Below, in pieces: positions 61,560 to 64,000 of a stretch of 64,000 nt of DNA. Source of the stretch: Rhabditoides inermis (taxonomy: Eukaryota > Nematoda > Chromadorea > Rhabditida > Rhabditidae); contig CAWZYM010000127.1 in NCBI GenBank assembly GCA_963966185.1, positions 87,001-151,000 of the forward strand. The letters are read 5' to 3'. The notes under the pieces are model-generated. The model had not been told where the DNA came from, searched no databases, and saw only the letters and a list, made by a program, of their open reading frames with translations. Position 1 is the first letter of the stretch. Every line of letters starts with the position of its first letter. The position numbers were made by a program, and so were the translations under genes.

Positions 61560-63884
61560 ATGGATTCGGAGGAATTCGGCGTGGCGAACGCGCCGGACCC
61601 GCCGACATGCGCCAAGTGCGGCGAGGTGTGTTCCGGACCCGCGCAGCAGCATCTAGAGCCAGACCCGCAGGCGCCGGATGACAAGTGAGGCACTTCGCAT
61701 TCTCACTTTCTTGTACTGTTCATTTTTTCATACTGAACGTCTGCACTTTTCTTCAAGTTACAAACATAGTCTCGGTCATTTTCTTCCGGATTTCGCAATT
61801 CCAAGTAGTATTGATGTTTGCAGTGTGGACGAGGCGGAGTTGGTGGAGGACGAGGCAGAGAAGGCGGAGGAGGCGGCTGGAGGGGAGCAGGAGGAGGAGG
61901 AGGAGGAGTTCGAGGTCACCCACGTGCGCTGCGCCGTCTGTCGCTGCCGCTTCCACCTCGCGTCAGTCGATTGTATTTGTGTTCTCAAAAGTGTGACATG
62001 TTCTATTCGTATATTCATTTCATGAGTTGTTCTCGTTCTATCTGTCTTTCTTCGTTATCTAAGTTTCACTGGTGGAATTCTTATAGGAACAATTCCACGA
62101 ATCTTCCGTTTGCCAAGTTCATTGTTTATAACTATCGACTACAGATGCGAGAACCGTTCCTCGTGGTTCCTGTACCACATCTCCCACTACCACTGCCGTC
62201 GGTGCGAGGAGAAGAGCGGACCCTCCATCCGTGAGTTTTGTTATCGTTGTTGTTGTTTACTTGTTTACCCACTCGCTTGTAGGCAGACCGGTAATGGCTG
62301 AGAAGCGCATCAACCTCTACGACATCAGAGAGAAGGTGGGTGACAAGATGATGTTGATGTTCTAATATGAATAAATTAATAAATTAACAAAAAAATTAAT
62401 TAACATGAATCAATTGATGACGTCACTTGCAGTACCTGCCGATCGAAGTGAGCAGCACGTGGTTCAACCAGAACTACGCCTACCTCGAGTCGCGCCTCAT
62501 GCAGCCCCTCAACCTGCCGTGAGCTCATTCACTTGTTAAGTTTCCGTCGAATCAGTTGTTACGACTCTGGTTCCGGTCTCTCCGGTGGACTATGTGGTAT
62601 TACAATGGAATTATGTAAAGCTATAGCCCTTAAGTATTCCGGATAGATCTTCGAGATCTCTGTAGGGAATAGTGTTCAGTACTCTGCGATGTGGAATCTT
62701 TTCGGAGCTGTTTGATGTGAATGATGTTGTCAGGCACCCCTCTCTGGGCGTTCGGGTGTGTGCGGATGGGGACGAGTTCGCGCGCGCCTTCGACAACCAC
62801 AGCAAGGGAGACATGGGCTGGTGCGATGTGAGTGGGGGGAAGAAGATTGTGTTTGCTATAAGACAAGTGGCAATAAGCAATATCTCTAGGTATGTGATGC
62901 ACGGAAGAGGGGCGGAGTGTTGTGAGTGGAGAATGGATGGCAGGGACAGGGGGAGATATGTGTCCGTAGTATTGCAATAGATACAATGTGATAAATGTTA
63001 CGATGCCAGTGGCAATATCTCTTGTTCAGGTGTTCAAGATCCAGTCGCGCGACGGTCTGGGCATTCGGATGCCCGACGACTTCGACCTCGACAAACTCGT
63101 ACAGACTGTCGGTACGTGTTTCAAGTTTCGTGATCGCTGTTCATGAAATTGTTGAAAATGTACCATTGAGATGTCAGTGAAGAGTGAAACTTAAAATCAG
63201 AGGACTAGAAAGATTGTTTGCTATGAATTTGGTGGGGGTGGCAAAGTGTGGCAAAGAAATTTATGGTAAACAGGATTGTCAAGAAGTGGCGACAAAGTTG
63301 AATGAACTTCGATATGGCGACATGGCGAGACTTTGGGTAATTCTTTTGATTTTGACTTGATTGATGTATATTTCTCAGGCGCGGACCGTCCGGTGGACGT
63401 TGTGGACGTGGTGCGGCACACTCCGATGAGCATGCGACTGGGGGAGCTGCGGGAGGAGTTCGGCAAGCTCCCCGACCAGCGCGTGCTCCTCAATATGCTG
63501 TCGTTGGAGTTCTCGGATACGGAGTGGGTGCAGTTGGTGATTGAGTGGTATGGGGCGGTGACGGTGATGGGATAGCGAATAGTTTTCATCTATTTCGAGA
63601 TTTAACTAGTATCATATTATGTATGGTTATTACAATATTGCATTTATATGTAGTTGTAGTTTTATTATGAAATTACATTGTGAGGTGCGGAGTATGTTGA
63701 ATATTACAGCCTGGCGCGCTCCATCGAACCGCCCTCGTTCATCGCCGACATTGATCTGGTGAAGCGCGTGTGGCCCGACGCGAATGGCAGTGAGTTGTTT
63801 GTCATTATCGATTTATTGATTTTCGTCGTTTGAGTGGACGTGGACTCGTTTGCGGAGAACGCGGAGGGTGTGACCCGGCCGGAG
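61560..63884 (+). CDS. KDM7/PHF8-type histone demethylase, first ten exons (partial at window edge)
   Basis: Exons 61560-61684, 61824-61961, 62145-62230, 62283-62335, 62433-62518, 62734-62827, 63030-63111, 63379-63532, 63710-63789 and 63835-63884 are all in phase. A PHD-like zinc finger comes first: CAKC, a long acidic insert, CAVCRCRFHLAC, HYHCRRC. Then EKSGPS and the region that precedes JmjC in PHF8/KDM7: KIQSRDGLGIRMPDDFDLDK, GADRPVDVVDVVRHTPMSMR, LLNMLSLEFSDTEW, LVKRVWPD and DSFAENAEGVTRPE|GTGAGT. The JmjC Fe(II)/2-oxoglutarate domain should follow outside the window. KDM7 enzymes remove repressive H3K9/H3K27/H4K20 methylation in the nucleus. The 63884 donor shows that the gene continues. 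Confidence 0.85.
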
Positions 63885-64000
63885 GTGAGTTGGGAGGAAG
63901 GCGGGAAGGGAAGCAAAGGGAGGAGTAGGCATGAGCATGATAGAAGTTGAGTACAGAGTGCAGCTAAGCTATAACGATTTCGGATAAATCTCTGAGCTGT

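Overview
This is nematode nuclear DNA. The genes are split by many short introns (about 45-200 bp) with GTRAGT/GTACG donors and TTTCAG-type acceptors. The recognisable families are typical of worms: a serpentine chemoreceptor, an OAC-type acyltransferase-3, leishmanolysin-like (M8) proteases, an MSP-domain protein, an ABCC (MRP) transporter, a BEL/Pao element with a phlebovirus-like env, and RTE and CR1-like LINEs. GA/CT microsatellites are very abundant, often inside introns. I do not name a species.

Layout. 1-1.3 kb: a MITE and the 3' end of a casein-kinase-1-like gene (+). 1.6-21.8 kb: the 5' half of an ABCC transporter gene (-), 18 exons that join in frame. Its eighth intron holds a complete 17.34 kb BEL/Pao retrovirus-like element at 3551-20890, with 330-bp LTRs that look identical, a CCACT target duplication and one uninterrupted 3495-codon gag-pol-env frame. 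Between env and the 3' LTR lie 4.6 kb with extra small genes on both strands. 22-24.3 kb: a Cys-rich exon, an RTE LINE 3' end and a tRNA-derived SINE. 24.8-26.7 kb: a broken acyltransferase-3 gene (+). 26.8-30.7 kb: an M8 metalloprotease gene (-) with an apparent 1-nt frameshift beside its zinc motif. 31-36.8 kb: poorly resolved genes and an MSP-domain/coiled-coil/membrane-anchor gene (-). 37-43.2 kb: a TE graveyard with CR1-like pieces, a SINE, a minisatellite, and an RTE LINE split by a MITE that itself contains a fold-back element. 43.3-44.3 kb: a two-B-box coiled-coil gene (+). 45.7-46.6 kb: a 0.9 kb hexamer satellite.

47.7-61.2 kb is the most distinctive host region. It is a cluster of very small multi-exon genes for membrane-anchored proteins of 44-159 aa: two 44-aa Cys-rich single-span proteins ending in the same PAPW tail, four proteins starting MGD and then a Tyr within three residues (two end in prenylation-type CCaaX boxes, two carry one membrane span), and two related MPR... 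proteins with an Arg/Pro/Tyr-rich head, one span and a Cys-containing tail. A serpentine receptor and a secreted repeated-Cys-domain gene (whose first intron holds a 1.85 kb non-autonomous LTR element) lie among them. The window ends in the first ten exons of a KDM7/PHF8-type histone demethylase (+), whose JmjC domain lies beyond the edge.

Limits: gene calls are hand-spliced from reading-frame phase and family resemblance. Residue positions are approximate, and no database search was possible.
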